Shown: positions 45,592-57,171, counted from the stretch's first letter. The stretch is DNA of 64,000 nucleotides from Ceriagrion tenellum (GCA_963169105.1 OY720643.1:78165696-78229695), one strand, 5' to 3'. Program-made: numbers and translations. Notes: generated by a model not told the origin, from the sequence alone.

Positions 45592-46055
45592 TTAACCTGG
45601 ATTTGACCTACCTTTCAGTGGTCTCCTATCATTTTGGCAATCATTCCTCACTATCTACAAATCTTAATCATTAATCAAGTTGTCGTAGCTATCGATTTTT
45701 CGTCTGACGCTTTATTTTATATCAGTAGGCATTAATTTTATTATCAGGTTGTAAATCTGTAACTCTTCATTCCAATCGAATTAGCTTTAATATGATATTG
45801 AACGTCTTGCCGGACTGAAAGATATTCGTCGATATATTATTTTACAGGATGAGAGAAGGAAAATTCGGAAGCCATATAGCATAACAAGAACAATTTTTTT
45901 AAAAGAAGTGATACTATCTTATTGTTTTGTACGGATACGTAAATTCCTGTACGATGAAATCGCACTTATGAAAAATAATCTCCCAAGTTGTTAAACATTT
46001 TAAAACTAGGATTCATTAACCGTCTCACCGAGGTTTCCGGGTAATTTGCTTTCTC

Positions 46056-46172
46056 CGTTAACGGCTTTAAAACCGACGCGGAATGAGATGGAAGCATATG
46101 CCTAAAACCTTTATGCCTACGGCAATGTCTTCAGATGAAACTCTCCTCTCTCGCCTTGCTCACTGGGGGAAA
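46056..46172 (+). repeat. Repeat family R7, copy 1
   Basis: Shares CGGCTTTAAAACCG, GGAAGCA, ACGGCAATGTCTTCAG and a GTGAAA-type tail with 59251-59379. Anonymous, about 120 bp. Confidence 0.55.
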
Positions 46173-46194
46173 ATGTTTTTTTTTTTAAATAAGC

Positions 46195-46478
46195 TGCCGT
46201 AGCTGCATGCCATAATTTTATTTTGTAATTCAATCAAATACGATCTACTCTTCTTCATGTTGTCCATGAAACCTATTCTGTTTCTTCCTCTTCCCCGTTT
46301 GCCCAACATCCTTTCCTCTATCACCTTCTTGAGAAACCTTAATAAAGGGAATGTGATAGATGGAGGGAAATCAGCCGAGCGGGAAAGAGGAATAAAGAGA
46401 ATAGGTTTCATGGACAGCATGAAGGAGGGTATATCATATGCTGAGGCGAAAATGGATTTACTAGAGGGTAATTGGCCC
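46195..46478. mobile_element. Inverted pair of LINE 3' ends
   Basis: The left half (minus strand) encodes GKRGRGRNRIGFMDNMKKSR. The right half (plus strand) encodes ERERGIKRIGFMDSMKEGIS. Both are C-terminal tails of the same LINE type (GRGR.RIGFMD). The halves face each other, so the region folds on itself around 46336. Confidence 0.65.
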
Positions 46479-46505
46479 CTGAAAGTGTAGAAAACTGGGA
46501 GGAGA

Positions 46506-46647
46506 TTTTCAAAGTTTTCTCGGGTTTTCGTCCGGGAGAGTGTGTCCATGCTGGCCGACATTTAGATGGCCGAGCATCGAAGCGTCGGCCAACATCGCCA
46601 ACATGGACCCACTCACCCGGACGGCAGCCCGAGAAAACTTTGAAAAA
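46506..46647. repeat. Foldback, about 55-60-bp arms
   Basis: TTTTCAAAGTTTTCTCGGG on the left mirrors CCCGAGAAAACTTTGAAAA on the right. GTCCGGG, GTGTCCATG and GGCCGAC elements are mirrored further in, around a 24-bp centre (about 46560-46583). The right half contains a short insertion. Confidence 0.75.
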
Positions 46648-47138
46648 CTCATGCGCGGGGAAAGCAAGAGATCTTACGGGAGGTGATTCTCCGACAAAAA
46701 TCCGGGAGAATACTTTTAAAAAATTAATGAACTGTACACCATCAGCTAACTTTTACAGACTGTGTCCCCATTTTGCCCCCGTTTTAGTCCCTTACGTTAT
46801 GGTAAACCCGCTCTTCATAGACATCACTCAATTTAATTATCGACTCGCGTGTTCGAATGTGGAATCCTAACTTCTGCATACCTTCTCATAACTGCAGTAT
46901 ATATGATTTGTTTGTAGGGGAGCAAAAGCAGATTGGTTTTTTAACATTCATCAGTCCTAATTACCTTGTAAGGTATGATTACAACGGTTCCTCAAACTTT
47001 GATGAATGAAGCTATCACATCACAAGTCCTTGGCTGATTTTCCATCCCTAGTAATCGTGGAGAATTCTACGAAGGTATATTTTGAAGTGAGGCCGGGAAG
47101 TACTTAATTTTGTTTTCAATTTTTGTCGTCATTTTAGT

Positions 47139-47245
47139 TGATTATTGAATATGACTAACTTACTCATGCGCATGGAAGGGCAAAGATAAAAAAATAACTA
47201 TTTGCTTCCGTCATGTTGTAATCGTAAAAAAATCCCTTTCTGTGT
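47139..47245 (+). repeat. Direct repeat R8, left copy
   Basis: About 107 bp (GTTGATTATTGAATATG to AAAAAAATCCCTTTCT) repeated at 47704-47813 with the same order of landmarks (AACTTAC, GCGC, GGAAGGG, AAAGATAAAAAA, GTCATGTT, AATCGTAAAAAAAT). It flanks 458 bp with no recognised gene. Confidence 0.65.
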
Positions 47246-47703
47246 CTTCGGCAGCCCATGTCCATTTGTCTCGCCGATTATCACCAAGGCAACGTTCATC
47301 GCCTCATTCCATTAAGCCGGCTGTACAAGGTACATTTTATTGCACAAACAATGTACAAGAAAATGAATGGAATTGGAGCAGATTCTATTTCCCGTTCTAT
47401 CATTCAGACAATCATACCATTTGCCGCTTTTTACGGCCCAATACGGTACAATAACCTCCCTGCAAAGCGGCCTTTATAATGTGTTTCGCTTATCTGGTCC
47501 CAACTTTATCCACTGGACTCGATTTCACGTTGATGTTTGGCACATTACGAACCCATTTAATTTTTAATTGCACTGTCTTGTGCGTAGCATATTCTCTACT
47601 AGGGATCGTTTTGAAAAATTCATTTGCTTTCTGAGGACTTTGTAAGCAGTTGAACCTCGTATTTTTATGCAACGATTTTGGCACTTTACAACATAACATT
47701 TTA

Positions 47704-47813
47704 GTTGCTAATTTAATTTGAATAACTTACGCGCGCGGAAGGGGAAAGATAAAAAATAATTATCTGCTAATAATTGTCATGTTTTAATCGTAAAAAAATT
47801 TCTTTCTAGGGGT
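47704..47813 (+). repeat. Direct repeat R8, right copy
   Basis: Partner of 47139-47245. A diverged tandem duplication of about 565 bp is the simplest reading. Confidence 0.65.
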
Positions 47814-47885
47814 GTTATGCAATGGAACGGGTGGGTGATTTGAAAAAAGTGGAAAAACTCTTTAAAGTAGCGGCTCTTTTAAAAC

Positions 47886-48270
47886 TAGGGATGAATCGAT
47901 TCCACTTTTTTTAAATTCCAATTCTTTCAAATCGATTCCCGATTCTCGATTCCGATTCCATCGATTCTTATTCCTATTAACAGGTGGGATATTGATATAC
48001 CAGTAGCGTACGACTATTATTTAAATTCAAGTGTTAGCTGAAATAAAATAAAGACAATTAAGTCGCTCAAAAAGTTTATTTATTAACAAATAGCAGAGAT
48101 ATCCGCAGCTTATTGAGGCAGATAAAATGTACAAATTGTTAGCTTACACCCAAATTACTGAGACAAATATGATGTGATAAATAAAATTTGATTTGAATAT
48201 TTATCTATCTGGAATCGATAGAATCGGAATCGACTGTAGGCAATCGATTCTCGATACCGAAGTGCGTGGA
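47886..48270. mobile_element. Possible hAT-like nonautonomous element
   Basis: It begins TAGGGATGAATCGATTCCA and is full of CGATTCC/GGAATCGAT motifs at both ends (47895-47975 and 48212-48255), as in hAT subterminal regions. The right terminus and an 8-bp duplication were not found. Confidence 0.45.
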
Positions 48271-48899
48271 GAAATTTTTATTTGGTCGCCCATAACTAAG
48301 ATTTTCTTTGCCAATTGGTGCCACTGTATTGAAATTTTAACCACAGGTGTAATCGGCAAGCAAGGCTGTGCAAAATCGATTGTGTTCTTCCTTCGATATA
48401 GGTCTTCGCAACGTACTTCAATCCGCCATTAATGTGCTTATTTTTCTGTATTCTTCATAACCATAGTATAGGTTGTGCGACGTTTTTGTCGATTTGGAAG
48501 TGCATTTGTATCCGAAATGGCAACTTGTGCCGCATATTCGCAGATTTTCTTGGTGTGTTATGGCAGTTAATGCTCAAATAGCACATTGATGGCGGACATA
48601 TGGCGGAAATGGTTGTAAAGACCCATGTGTACAGTGCTACTGATACATCGAATCGAACGACCCTGGTCGACAAGAATGCTGGTGAAGGTCATTGATGAAG
48701 GCTCTGTAGTAATTATTGTGCTCTTGCAAAGTTTCCTATGAGTATCAGTGTCTTCTACGATACAACGAAGATGGGAATTGTGTATAGAAATACATACTGG
48801 AAGTTAGTAATGTTTTCCAATTTCCCTACTGTCTTCCTCCTTTTCTCATGAAATCGTGAGTCGCAGTCTGGCTGCCAGTCTTTTGCCCACGTTGCCCAT

Positions 48900-49560
48900 G
48901 TTCAGGGCCGGCACTGGTTGCGACCATGTTTTGGATGCGCAGTGCTCCCCCTGCATACTGTTTTGTCTCCTTGGGTGTAAGGGGATCCTTACTCATCGCC
49001 GAAAAAGCCGGGATTCCCGCTGACTTCCCCAGACCAACCCCCGCGACGCATCAGGCCCCCCTGACGCACTGTGGACAAGGGGCGGCGGAGGAAGGTTTAC
49101 CCATCTGGGAGGGGAGGGAGTCAGTTTATTGAGTGGAAACCTCCCCCTTAAAGTTGGATAGGGCGGAGGAGAGTGGAACGAGGGGGAGGAAAAGGCCACC
49201 ACCCTTCTTCGTCTTATAAATCGAATCCAACCCCCACTGAACGCCTTCCGAGGGGGGGGGTGCACCAAGGTTTGCGCCGCTCACCCTCTCGTCTTCAAAC
49301 ACTCCCCCTGCGTCACCCCATGCGCTCTCCTTAAGCCGAAGTCTAGGGGGGCGTCTGCATCGCAATGGGCAGGGTTAGGGATGTGGAAGGGGGTGGAACG
49401 GTGGGCAAGTTGGGAGAATTTTCCACTCGCAAGGACTTGGCAGGGTTTTAAGGATGAATTTTTGCTGCAAAATATCCGCCGTCAGGGGCTTTTTTCGAAG
49501 GGGATGCTCGTCAGAAGCATCGTTGTGACGTGACGGAATATAAAAACCAATGGCCGGAGA
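48900..49560. other. GC-rich patch with G-runs
   Basis: Distinctly GC-rich, starting around GGGCCGGCACTGGTTGCGAC. It includes C/G homopolymer runs (GAGGGGGGGGTGCACC near 49251). Frames open on both strands are compositional. May be a mobile-element end or a regulatory island. Confidence 0.3.
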
Positions 49561-49905
49561 CCAATTGCCGGAGACCAATTTTGGCCTTCTAAACTTAAAG
49601 TGCATACTATCTTTCTTTACTATATTTATTTGGAAATGCAGTTAATAGAGAAATAAGAACAAAATGATTTACGTAAACTGAAGCAAATTTTCAATGCAAA
49701 GTCGCCTTGCAAGCGAAAAGTCGATTACAATAGATAACAGCAAACTTTTCATCTACTCCCAACGAAATGTGTATTACATATTGGACCAGCATTAAAAAGG
49801 CCAAAATAAATTGAGAAATTGTATTTGATTTCACATAAATATTAAAAATTCATTTCCTTATTCTTAAAATATAATAAAAAAAGAATCTTTGCAATGTCAA
49901 CTCTG

Positions 49906-49972
49906 TTATTTATTTGTTTGTTCAACGCGTTTCGACTGTCAAAACGTCATCATCAGGTACAATTGTTTCAAT
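49906..49972 (-). ncRNA. Penelope-like hammerhead-type motif
   Basis: The minus strand reads ACCTGATGATGACGTTTTGA, then CAGTCGAAACGCGTTGAAC. CTGATGA is at 49950-49956 and GAAA at 49930-49933, with a GAC/GTC mini-stem between. Penelope-like elements are known to carry hammerhead ribozyme motifs with this core. One extra U between core and stem, and short stems, leave activity open. Confidence 0.5.
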
Positions 49973-49999
49973 TTTTTTGTATATTCAAGATGATGCTCC

Positions 50000-52218
50000 A
50001 CAGCACTTTGCCAGATACCGTTGAATATACCTAAAATATAAGAAAACGTAGATTAATATGTATCAAGGCAGCGATAGCCATACTCACTAGTTTTAATATT
50101 CTTTTAGCTTCATTTCTCTTCCCGAATGAGTGGAATTGGGGTTACATGTATGTTTACGTTGCTTGGTGAACAGGATTTCTGCCATGATGGGTAAATATCC
50201 CCCATAAGAGTTTCCTGATCGTAATGTGCATAAAAATCTCTAACCAACTCTTAACACGCTAATGAAAACATGGATATACATCTACACTTGCAAAGATGCG
50301 CATAATAAGACAAAAAATAGTGGAATCACTTCAGTGGTTAACCACCTTCCCGTGGGGCAATTCATTCGCCTGTATTTCCTGCTGAGAAGGATGTTCTATG
50401 TTCATTCAACTAAATGTTCATTCAATATATTAACTTTCTCAAGTGTACTTTGGAGCTTCAGGCGCATTAGGCTGGGCTGTCATAAGACTTACGAGCTCTT
50501 CAGCGTACTAACCTTTTGTGATACGAACGTTTTTAACAGTAAGTTTTGGCCTTCTGTGAAAGAATTCTCGAGAGACAAACTGGCGATACCTGTCTAACGC
50601 CAAGCATGACAGGGTAATTTATCCGAGCTGCAGATTTGTAAAGTTTGATCAAAGGCGCAAGCGTCCAGCAGTACAAATGAATTTTATTTATTTTTTCAAC
50701 ATTATTGAATCTTGAAAGAGATCGATTGATTTCCCACAAGTTCATTGAAATATCGCCTTCGAGAAAAGTCATTTAGATGCACATGATTGTTGACTTAAGA
50801 ACCTTTTCATTTACGGACTTTTTTGCATTCGAACAAATCCGTGTACGAACTTTTCGTGATATAAACCTCAGTCAAGAGCGCATTGAGACCCAAAGCCGTG
50901 GTAACGCTGCACAATATCACCCTCCACGAAGAAACATGCTCAGTGAACATACTTATTTGTAGAGGGTGGGATTATGGGAAATGTTCCTATCGCTAGGGCT
51001 TGAAAGTATTTTTGGTAGGACCTTGTGAGGAAGATATCCCCTTCATATGGATTCTCTGGGGTGGGCTGCTCATGACATAATTTCGAGCTCGGCTAAAGGT
51101 AAATGATAGAACTACAAGTCTGAAAGCCACATAAAAATGTATTGCAATAGAAAGGGAGGTATTCATGCTTAGTAGATGCAGTATCTCAGACAATTAATTA
51201 AGTTCTTTTCGATTCAGCAAATTCGGGCGATTTACCCTCTCATTTCCATGTGGAAACTTCTCTTTGTTCCCTTTGAAAAGGTGTTGAAGCCACCGAAATG
51301 TAAATTATTGGGGCAATATGAGTTTGATTTAGTTCTCTCTTTCTTTTGTCTGTATTATCAATACCATTGTCGTCTTCCTACCCCCAATAAATATTGCCCT
51401 GTTACCGAGATTAAGGAATGATGTTAGTGGGTCTTTTTGTGTTGTTCTCGTTATGCCTCTAACATAGGTACCTATTCGAACTGTGTTGGTGGGAATCTGT
51501 TGGTTTTTCAGCGTTTGTCCCTGTGTTCCAAAAGACTAAGCAAAACTGATCTATTGCACTTAAACCATATATTTCCGCTTAATCCAAATATTTTAAAATG
51601 TTGATGATAATATTAATAATTTCCTTTGTAATATTATTATATTTTCTCTCACTGTATAAGTACACTAATTCTTTCATTGGCGTAATGAGTGCTTGGTATA
51701 TACTTCTTTCATACTTTATAGTATCCTTATATTTTACAGAAGTTGCGTCAATTGAAATTATAAAAGTTTGCCGTGTAGGATTGAGAAGTGGTTGGTTTTT
51801 CCATTGCTTTATTTGATTTGGGAGACATTAATGGAAAAAATGTGCTCCAGGAAACGGAGATTCCAGTCTAGCGGATTAAAAGTGGGAACTTAGTACCTTC
51901 TTTTGCGTTGCTGTCGTGTTAATCCAAAACGCAAACCGTTCTAGTGGAGCATTCCTCAGAAATACTGCTCAAAGAATGCACCTCATTGATTACTACTCGT
52001 TATTTAAAGCACCTGACCAATTTTGAAGAATTACGATCAATTTTTCGCTCTCGTAAGTGCAGCAACAGAAACGCGAGCGCTAACTTATGACGAATAGTGA
52101 ACTTGCCCCCGAAATTTGGTCATTTATCCTCTTTCTTAGGATATAAAAGGCTCATTCATATGGATTAATTTCCGAATTTTCGGTCGGTCTACCCTATCTA
52201 ATAAATACAGTCAACTCG
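50000..52218. other. Intron sequence without a recognised feature
   Basis: Several frames of 60-110 codons (50262-50597 the longest), none recognisable. No repeat shared elsewhere noticed. Confidence 0.4.
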
Positions 52219-52330
52219 CCCCTACTCGAGTAGGGGCAGCCGGCCAACTTCCGCTTAGGGGCGTGTGGCAGGGGTTATTAGGACGCCAGCCGTAAAAAGT
52301 AATGGTTCAGGAAAAGTAAATGGGGAAGGA
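52219..52330 (-). mobile_element. CR1/Jockey-like LINE 3' UTR fragment (copy L8) beside a palindrome
   Basis: The LINE tail text AGGGGCGTGTGGCAGGGGTT and GGACGCCAGCCGTAAAAAG is present. It is preceded at 52219-52236 by the perfect 18-bp palindrome CCCCTACTCGAGTAGGGG. Confidence 0.6.
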
Positions 52331-53430
52331 AGGAGTGATTAGCTAGGCTATAGAGGATGGGCAAAGGTCTGAAAGAAGGAAGGATAAAGGATGTAAAAAG
52401 GAAGGAAGCGGATTGTCATCGAAGAGGAAATAGATGTTGACCACGCAATTATTTTTCTGTATTATCTAGTCCGGCCTTTGGCCTCCGTCATGGCGATGTC
52501 TGACTTGTTTGTTGCAGTTTGGATTCGTTTCGTCGTTTTTGCATTATACAACTTCCTCAGATTGACAAGTAAAATAATTCTACGTCTCCCAGCGGCTCGT
52601 CATCCTTCAACTTACCCGAAGGGAGCTATCACTAGAAGCCAATATTTATCTTCATGTATAGTCGTGCATCTAACGCATTGCAATTTCCGCTCTTTAATCC
52701 ATCGTATCATATCGGGTTGACAGGTCATTCTGTGAAAGACTTCTTTTATTGCAACATAAACCACCCGAAAGATTATTAAAATGCGTCTGTAAAGCTATAT
52801 TTCAAAGACTTGAATCTTTTACTCCGTGACCCATGTCGTAAGCGAGACCTCCGCGGTCCGCAGTGAAGTGAACAAAATATAGTATTCATGGATATTCCAC
52901 TGCAGTGTCAGGCTTAGATCTCACCATAGAAAAAATCGAGACTTCATTGATGTTATGCCGCCTTGGATTCATAGATCAAGCGCTAGATCTCCTTTGAGTT
53001 TTTCCATTCCGCTGTGTTTTCACAGCCGACTTGAGTAAATCATGACATTCATTCATGGTGAAGATCTCGATCTGATGCCCACCAATCGTATTAATGATAA
53101 CTAAGTGAAGAGGGCAGATGACTCCCAATTTCAGCAATTGCATAATAGGCTAGATGGAACACCTGTTCTTTCTTTTTAGCATACATTTAATTTTTTTATT
53201 TTCGTGTTAGCCAACTAGAGACAGCATACCAACCGTTCTTCTGGTTAAATTTAGTATTTTAGTTGCCTGGTGTGGCGTCATATCGTGTCATTTTTGTTGT
53301 AACTTGAATATCATGACAGTCAGAGGCGTTATATATTTGCTTTAATATCTTGCAATCAGTGAAGGTTCCTAATTACTTTTGGTAGTACGTCAAAAGAAAA
53401 TGGGAATAGTAGCGAAGGCATTGGAGAATA
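52331..53430. other. Intron sequence without a recognised feature
   Basis: A purine-rich start, then an 80-codon frame at 52478-52720 and no recognisable domain. Nothing else seen. Confidence 0.4.
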
Positions 53431-53439
53431 GCGCTAGAG

Positions 53440-53870
53440 AAGGAATGATCAGTGATAGTTGAGAGTTGTTGACTAGGATCTTGGGCAAGAATATAAAAAA
53501 AGGGTGGTGAAGAGTATGATGTGGAATGTAGCACTGTACGGGGCAGAAAAGTAAACCCTAAAAAAACAATACGGAAATAGGCTGCCGGGGTTCGATGAGT
53601 GGGAGAAGGATAGTGAAGACTAGGTAAAAGGAAAGGAAGAAAAACGAGGAAGTGCTTGGTGTGGTTGGTGAGAAAAGGAAACTACTGGATTAGATTAGTT
53701 AAGAGGCGAAGTAGGTTATTAAAAGAGGTAATTTGGGCGAGAGGTTGCTCAAGACCCTTATAGATGGAATACAGGGTAAGCAGGGAAAGGGAGGATGAAG
53801 AAAATGTTTTTATATCGGGGCAAGAAAGGGCAGGACGTATGTTGAAATGAAGAAAGAAGTTTTGTTGGTA
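53440..53870 (+). mobile_element. LINE polymerase C-terminal fragment (YGAEKWTL type)
   Basis: The plus strand encodes KSMMWNVALYGAEK, a stop where Trp is usual, then TLKKQ. This is the ALYG.E.WTL segment downstream of the reverse transcriptase in a broad group of LINEs. A basic, stop-ridden tail follows. The 53682-53915 minus-strand frame is antisense. Confidence 0.6.
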
Positions 53871-54281
53871 AATAAGGCCGATCGCATGTATATCACCTTG
53901 ATCAATGTATTTCAATCGCCACTAAACCTACCTTAACTAGTGTAATATCTCAGTTAATTCAAGGATATATGCCCCTACTTAGGAAGTCACGTCATAAAAT
54001 AAGTTTGTTTATTATTTAGTTTGCTGATAGAAACAAAACTCAAAATTCGTAACAAAGCAATGTGTGCAAAGCGGAGATAATCTGGAATGGGTAGAGGGGA
54101 GAGGTGAATTTCACGTAAAAATTTTGTCTTACATTAGAGTCGCGCTGTTGTTCGTATAATTATTAAAATGAACATATTGTACGTGTTTCAAAATATAAGA
54201 TGATTTCAGAATATAAGAATAATCTTAAAAATTAAAAATGTAGGTTGAATAAAGTACAGTGTAAAAGAAATATTCGTTGGT

Positions 54282-55312
54282 CGTTCAATCCTACGATTGG
54301 TTGACTGCAGCCCTCCACCCTTCCCTATCTAATGTGAGTTCCCTTACCTCCTAGTATCTCTTCATATGTTTACTGTCTTCTTTAGTTGTTCCATGAACAT
54401 ATTCCTGGGTCTTCCTCTGAGGACTTTTCCCTCAGCTTTTCCTTCAATTATGTACTTAACAAGCCTATTGGCTCTCAGGTTTTGTCCACTCCATCTGGTT
54501 CTTCTTTTCTGTATGTGATCCATATAATCTTTTTCTAGTCTTGTGTACACTTCAACATTTCTTATTTTGTCCATCCATTTTATCTTCAGCATCCTCCTCC
54601 AGTACTAAGTTTTGAAGGCTTCTAGTCTTGTCTGGTCAGCATTTCCAATGATCTATTCTTCCGATCCATAGAGTGCTTCACTCCATACGAATGTTTTCAC
54701 ATAGTGTTTCCTGGTTTGTAATCCTATTTTATTTGAGAACAGCAGTTGTCTTTTTCCCATGAACGCCTTCTTAGCTTGGGCTATTTTCCGCTTGATGTCC
54801 GTTGCACATCTTCCGTGATGGTACTTCTGATGTAGGTACTCGGAAGGAATCCACTTGCTCTAATTTCTCCCCTCTTGGGGTTACTTATATTTTCAGCTTC
54901 TCTCTTTCGCATGTTAGGATTTTGGTCTCTGTTTTACTTATTTTCATCTTGTATTCCTGAAGAAGACTGCGATATCATCTGTGATGCGGAGCATATTTAT
55001 TTCTTCACCGTTTATCTTAACTCCGCTCAATCCAATTTCTTGTGCTTCTCGTATGGCCTCCTCCAAGAACACGTTGGACAGTGCTGGAGAGAGGTTGCAT
55101 CCTTGTCTTACTCCTTTGTTAATTTTAGCATCTATCTGACTTCCGTCTCTCATTCGCTTTGTGACAACTTGTTTCCTGTATAGTTGGAAGACAAGTCGTC
55201 TATCGTCGTAATCCATTCCGAGTTTTTCGAGCAGTCCGAACATCTTGAATATTCTATTGTTGTTATATTGGAACCTAGACAAACTGTTTTTTAGTGTTTT
55301 TGTTGTACTCAA
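54282..55312 (-). mobile_element. Non-LTR retrotransposon with reverse-transcriptase remnant
   Basis: Minus strand. The frame 54944-55312 (122 codons) holds reverse-transcriptase blocks: a palm segment with NKGVRQGCNLSPALSN, then GVKINGEEINMLRITDDIAV. The catalytic motif, usually FADD, reads ITDD, keeping both Asp. Between 54940 and 54600 the frame is broken. The frame 54362-54592 carries the C-terminal region, MLKIKWMDKIRNVEVYTRLE and GKVLRGRPRNMFMEQLKK. 5'-truncated and frameshifted, so inactive. Confidence 0.8.
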
Positions 55313-55428
55313 AGGACAATGTCCCAGTGCTGAATAAATTATCTAACTATAGCGACTGATTGTTACATTGTATGTCCGGCAGTCGAGAACATCTAGTCCC
55401 GTGAAGGTCACAAAAATCCACAGGGGAA

Positions 55429-55620
55429 GAGGACGCCTAGGTAGCTGAACTGGCTGAAGCACTCGGCCGGAAATCGAGGGATCCGGGTTCGAATCTCGGT
55501 CAAGGCGGATGATTTTTTCTCTGTGGAAATTCGCACATTTGTGCATTGCGGGTGACTCCGTAAAAGTGGAACTCCATGGCTAGTCCCGGTTAGCTTAAAA
55601 TTTCTCTATAAAAAACCTTG
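55429..55620 (+). mobile_element. SINE family B, best copy (tRNA-derived)
   Basis: The head is tRNA-like: TAGGTAGCTGAACTGGCTG (A-box region), GCACTCGGCCGGAAATCGAG (anticodon-arm-like) and GGGTTCGAATCTCGG (B-box). TGATTTTTTCTCTGTGG and a body with GCGGGTGACTCCGTAAAAG follow. The acceptor-stem pairing is poor and the body continues past the tRNA length, so this is a SINE and not a tRNA gene. Confidence 0.75.
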
Positions 55621-55659
55621 AGGTCATGGGCATAGATAAGAGAAAGTGTTCTGTGTAAA

Positions 55660-56135
55660 CACGAATTCACTCATGAGAGCGCCCGGGTTGAGGGTTGCAG
55701 AGGGTGTGTGGAGGGGAGAGTAGTTAAGGAGGTCCGGGATGTGGAGGGGGGGAGGGTTGTTGGAGGGGCGCCAGTGGTGAACCAATAGGCGGGGCGCTAC
55801 GAGCTGTGGCGTGGCGTGGACTCGTACGCACGCCTCGGCGAAGACGGGAAGAGCACGCAAGGGAGACCTCTCCACGGAGCGGTTATCGGCCTCCTCCTCA
55901 TCAAAACCACTCAGGGTCTTCCTACTCCCCTGCGGTGTTTACCCTTTTGATTTGTTGCTTGGATGCGGGCGGGGATACTCGTCCTGCCTTTGCAATTTTC
56001 CCTGTGCGGGCAGGAGCGTTGAGAGGGTTGGGGGCAACAGATACCTGCTCCTACTCAAGTATTTGGCCTTTTGCTCCGTTTTGGAGATCTCCTTCATTCT
56101 ACGTCGAAGTACAAAAGGGCGTGAACGGTCGGTGT
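55660..56135. promoter_or_regulatory. CpG- and G-rich island in intron 2
   Basis: The GC content is far above the surroundings. A G-run cluster (GGAGGGGGGGAGGG then TTGTTGGAGGGG, 55743-55768) could form a quadruplex. Two overlapping plus-strand frames (158 and 109 codons) are open because stops are rare here. A Penelope-like motif follows at 56322, so this may be the upstream part of that element. Confidence 0.3.
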
Positions 56136-56299
56136 TGTAATGTAGAATGGACCATGCAGAAGAAAGATGACAGGGAAAGGGGAAATTCCACAGGTACTAA
56201 TTTATTACGACCTAGGTTTCGCTTATGTATTTATTTCGTTAGTATTGGCTTAACTATTAGTTTTTCGGTTAGTTATTATTAAGCATTAGCTTTCGCTAG

Positions 56300-56400
56300 A
56301 ATTTGCCTTTTATAAAGTGACCTGATGATGCTGTAATACGCGAAACCTTGTAGTAACAGATTTGTACTTTGTCGTTTGTGATTTCTCGTTTTGTGATTTG
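56300..56400 (+). ncRNA. Penelope-like hammerhead-type motif
   Basis: CTGATGA (56322-56328) is followed by TGCTGTAATACGC and GAAA (56342-56345). The spacing matches the 49.9-kb motif, with a short GC/GC stem. Core bases are intact; flanking stems I and III are not evident by eye. Confidence 0.4.
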
Positions 56401-56510
56401 TCAGTTATGTTTCTGTTTCATATAATGTCGCCGGAATCTTCAGAATTTCTAGAGAAATGAGAACTGAGGAGGGGTGTAGTGTTTTATGGCATAGTTATAT
56501 AACAGCCTTT

Positions 56511-56559
56511 GAAATTCACTCTTTAATTAACGGCAAGTGTTAATTAAAGAGTGAATTTC
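56511..56559. repeat. Perfect 21-bp-stem hairpin
   Basis: GAAATTCACTCTTTAATTAA plus C at 56511-56531 is exactly complementary to 56539-56559, with a 7-base loop GGCAAGT. It lies just upstream of a LINE 3' end. Confidence 0.9.
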
Positions 56560-56565
56560 TACATC

Positions 56566-57167
56566 TTCATGCTACATACACCGCACAGAATTAAAGGAAT
56601 TAGGACTTATCAAGCATATAATTGGAAGGTGTTCGGATGAGAAAGTAAAAAAGAGTAGGCAAGGCCACACCTCTAATAAGTCTGGAGCATATGGAACCCT
56701 AGACAGAAAGATTTAGCCAATAAAATAAAAACAAAGGAAAGCTTCGTGCTTCGTTAACAACTGCTATGAGCGAGCATATGTTTCTTCACAGCTTTTTGAG
56801 GGGTCAGTTTGGGAGCTGCTAGAGGCTCAGAGGCTACATGCTAGGCGTAGTATGCTAGAGAAATTTAGAACAGGTGTATTTCAAATCAACACAGATAATA
56901 TCATTCTGACCCCACACTTCCATTCTAGGTCCGATGTAAGTGATAAAATAAAAGAGATACATTGTCCAACAGATAGGTATAAAAATTCGTTCTTTCCATC
57001 CTCAATAAGTGACCATAATAAAAACTTATCTTCACAAAAAACACACCCGTAATACACTTCAATCATTCACCTCCAAAAACTTCTACACCTTTACACAGCT
57101 GGTGTCCTAACACCCTCCACCTCACGCCCATACAGCGGCTCGGAGGGTAGTATGTGGATGTCGACTA
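56566..57167 (+). mobile_element. CR1/Jockey-like LINE 3' end (copy L6)
   Basis: Plus strand, with the family's KELGLIKHIIGRCSDEKV start, then NCYERAYVSSQLF, LLEARRLHARR-type text and the HCPTDRYKNSFFPSSISDHN tail. The 3' UTR ends near CGCCCATACAGCGGCTCGG. The frame 56852-57052 keeps part of the tail. Confidence 0.85.
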
Positions 57168-57171
57168 AAGT

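Noticed and set aside
55429..55505. Possible tRNA gene
   Set aside because: A- and B-box-like segments are present, but the acceptor arms do not pair and the sequence continues into a body shared with other SINE-B copies.
55806..56282. 158- and 109-codon overlapping frames
   Set aside because: Open because the GC-rich island lacks stops; two frames open together argues against coding.
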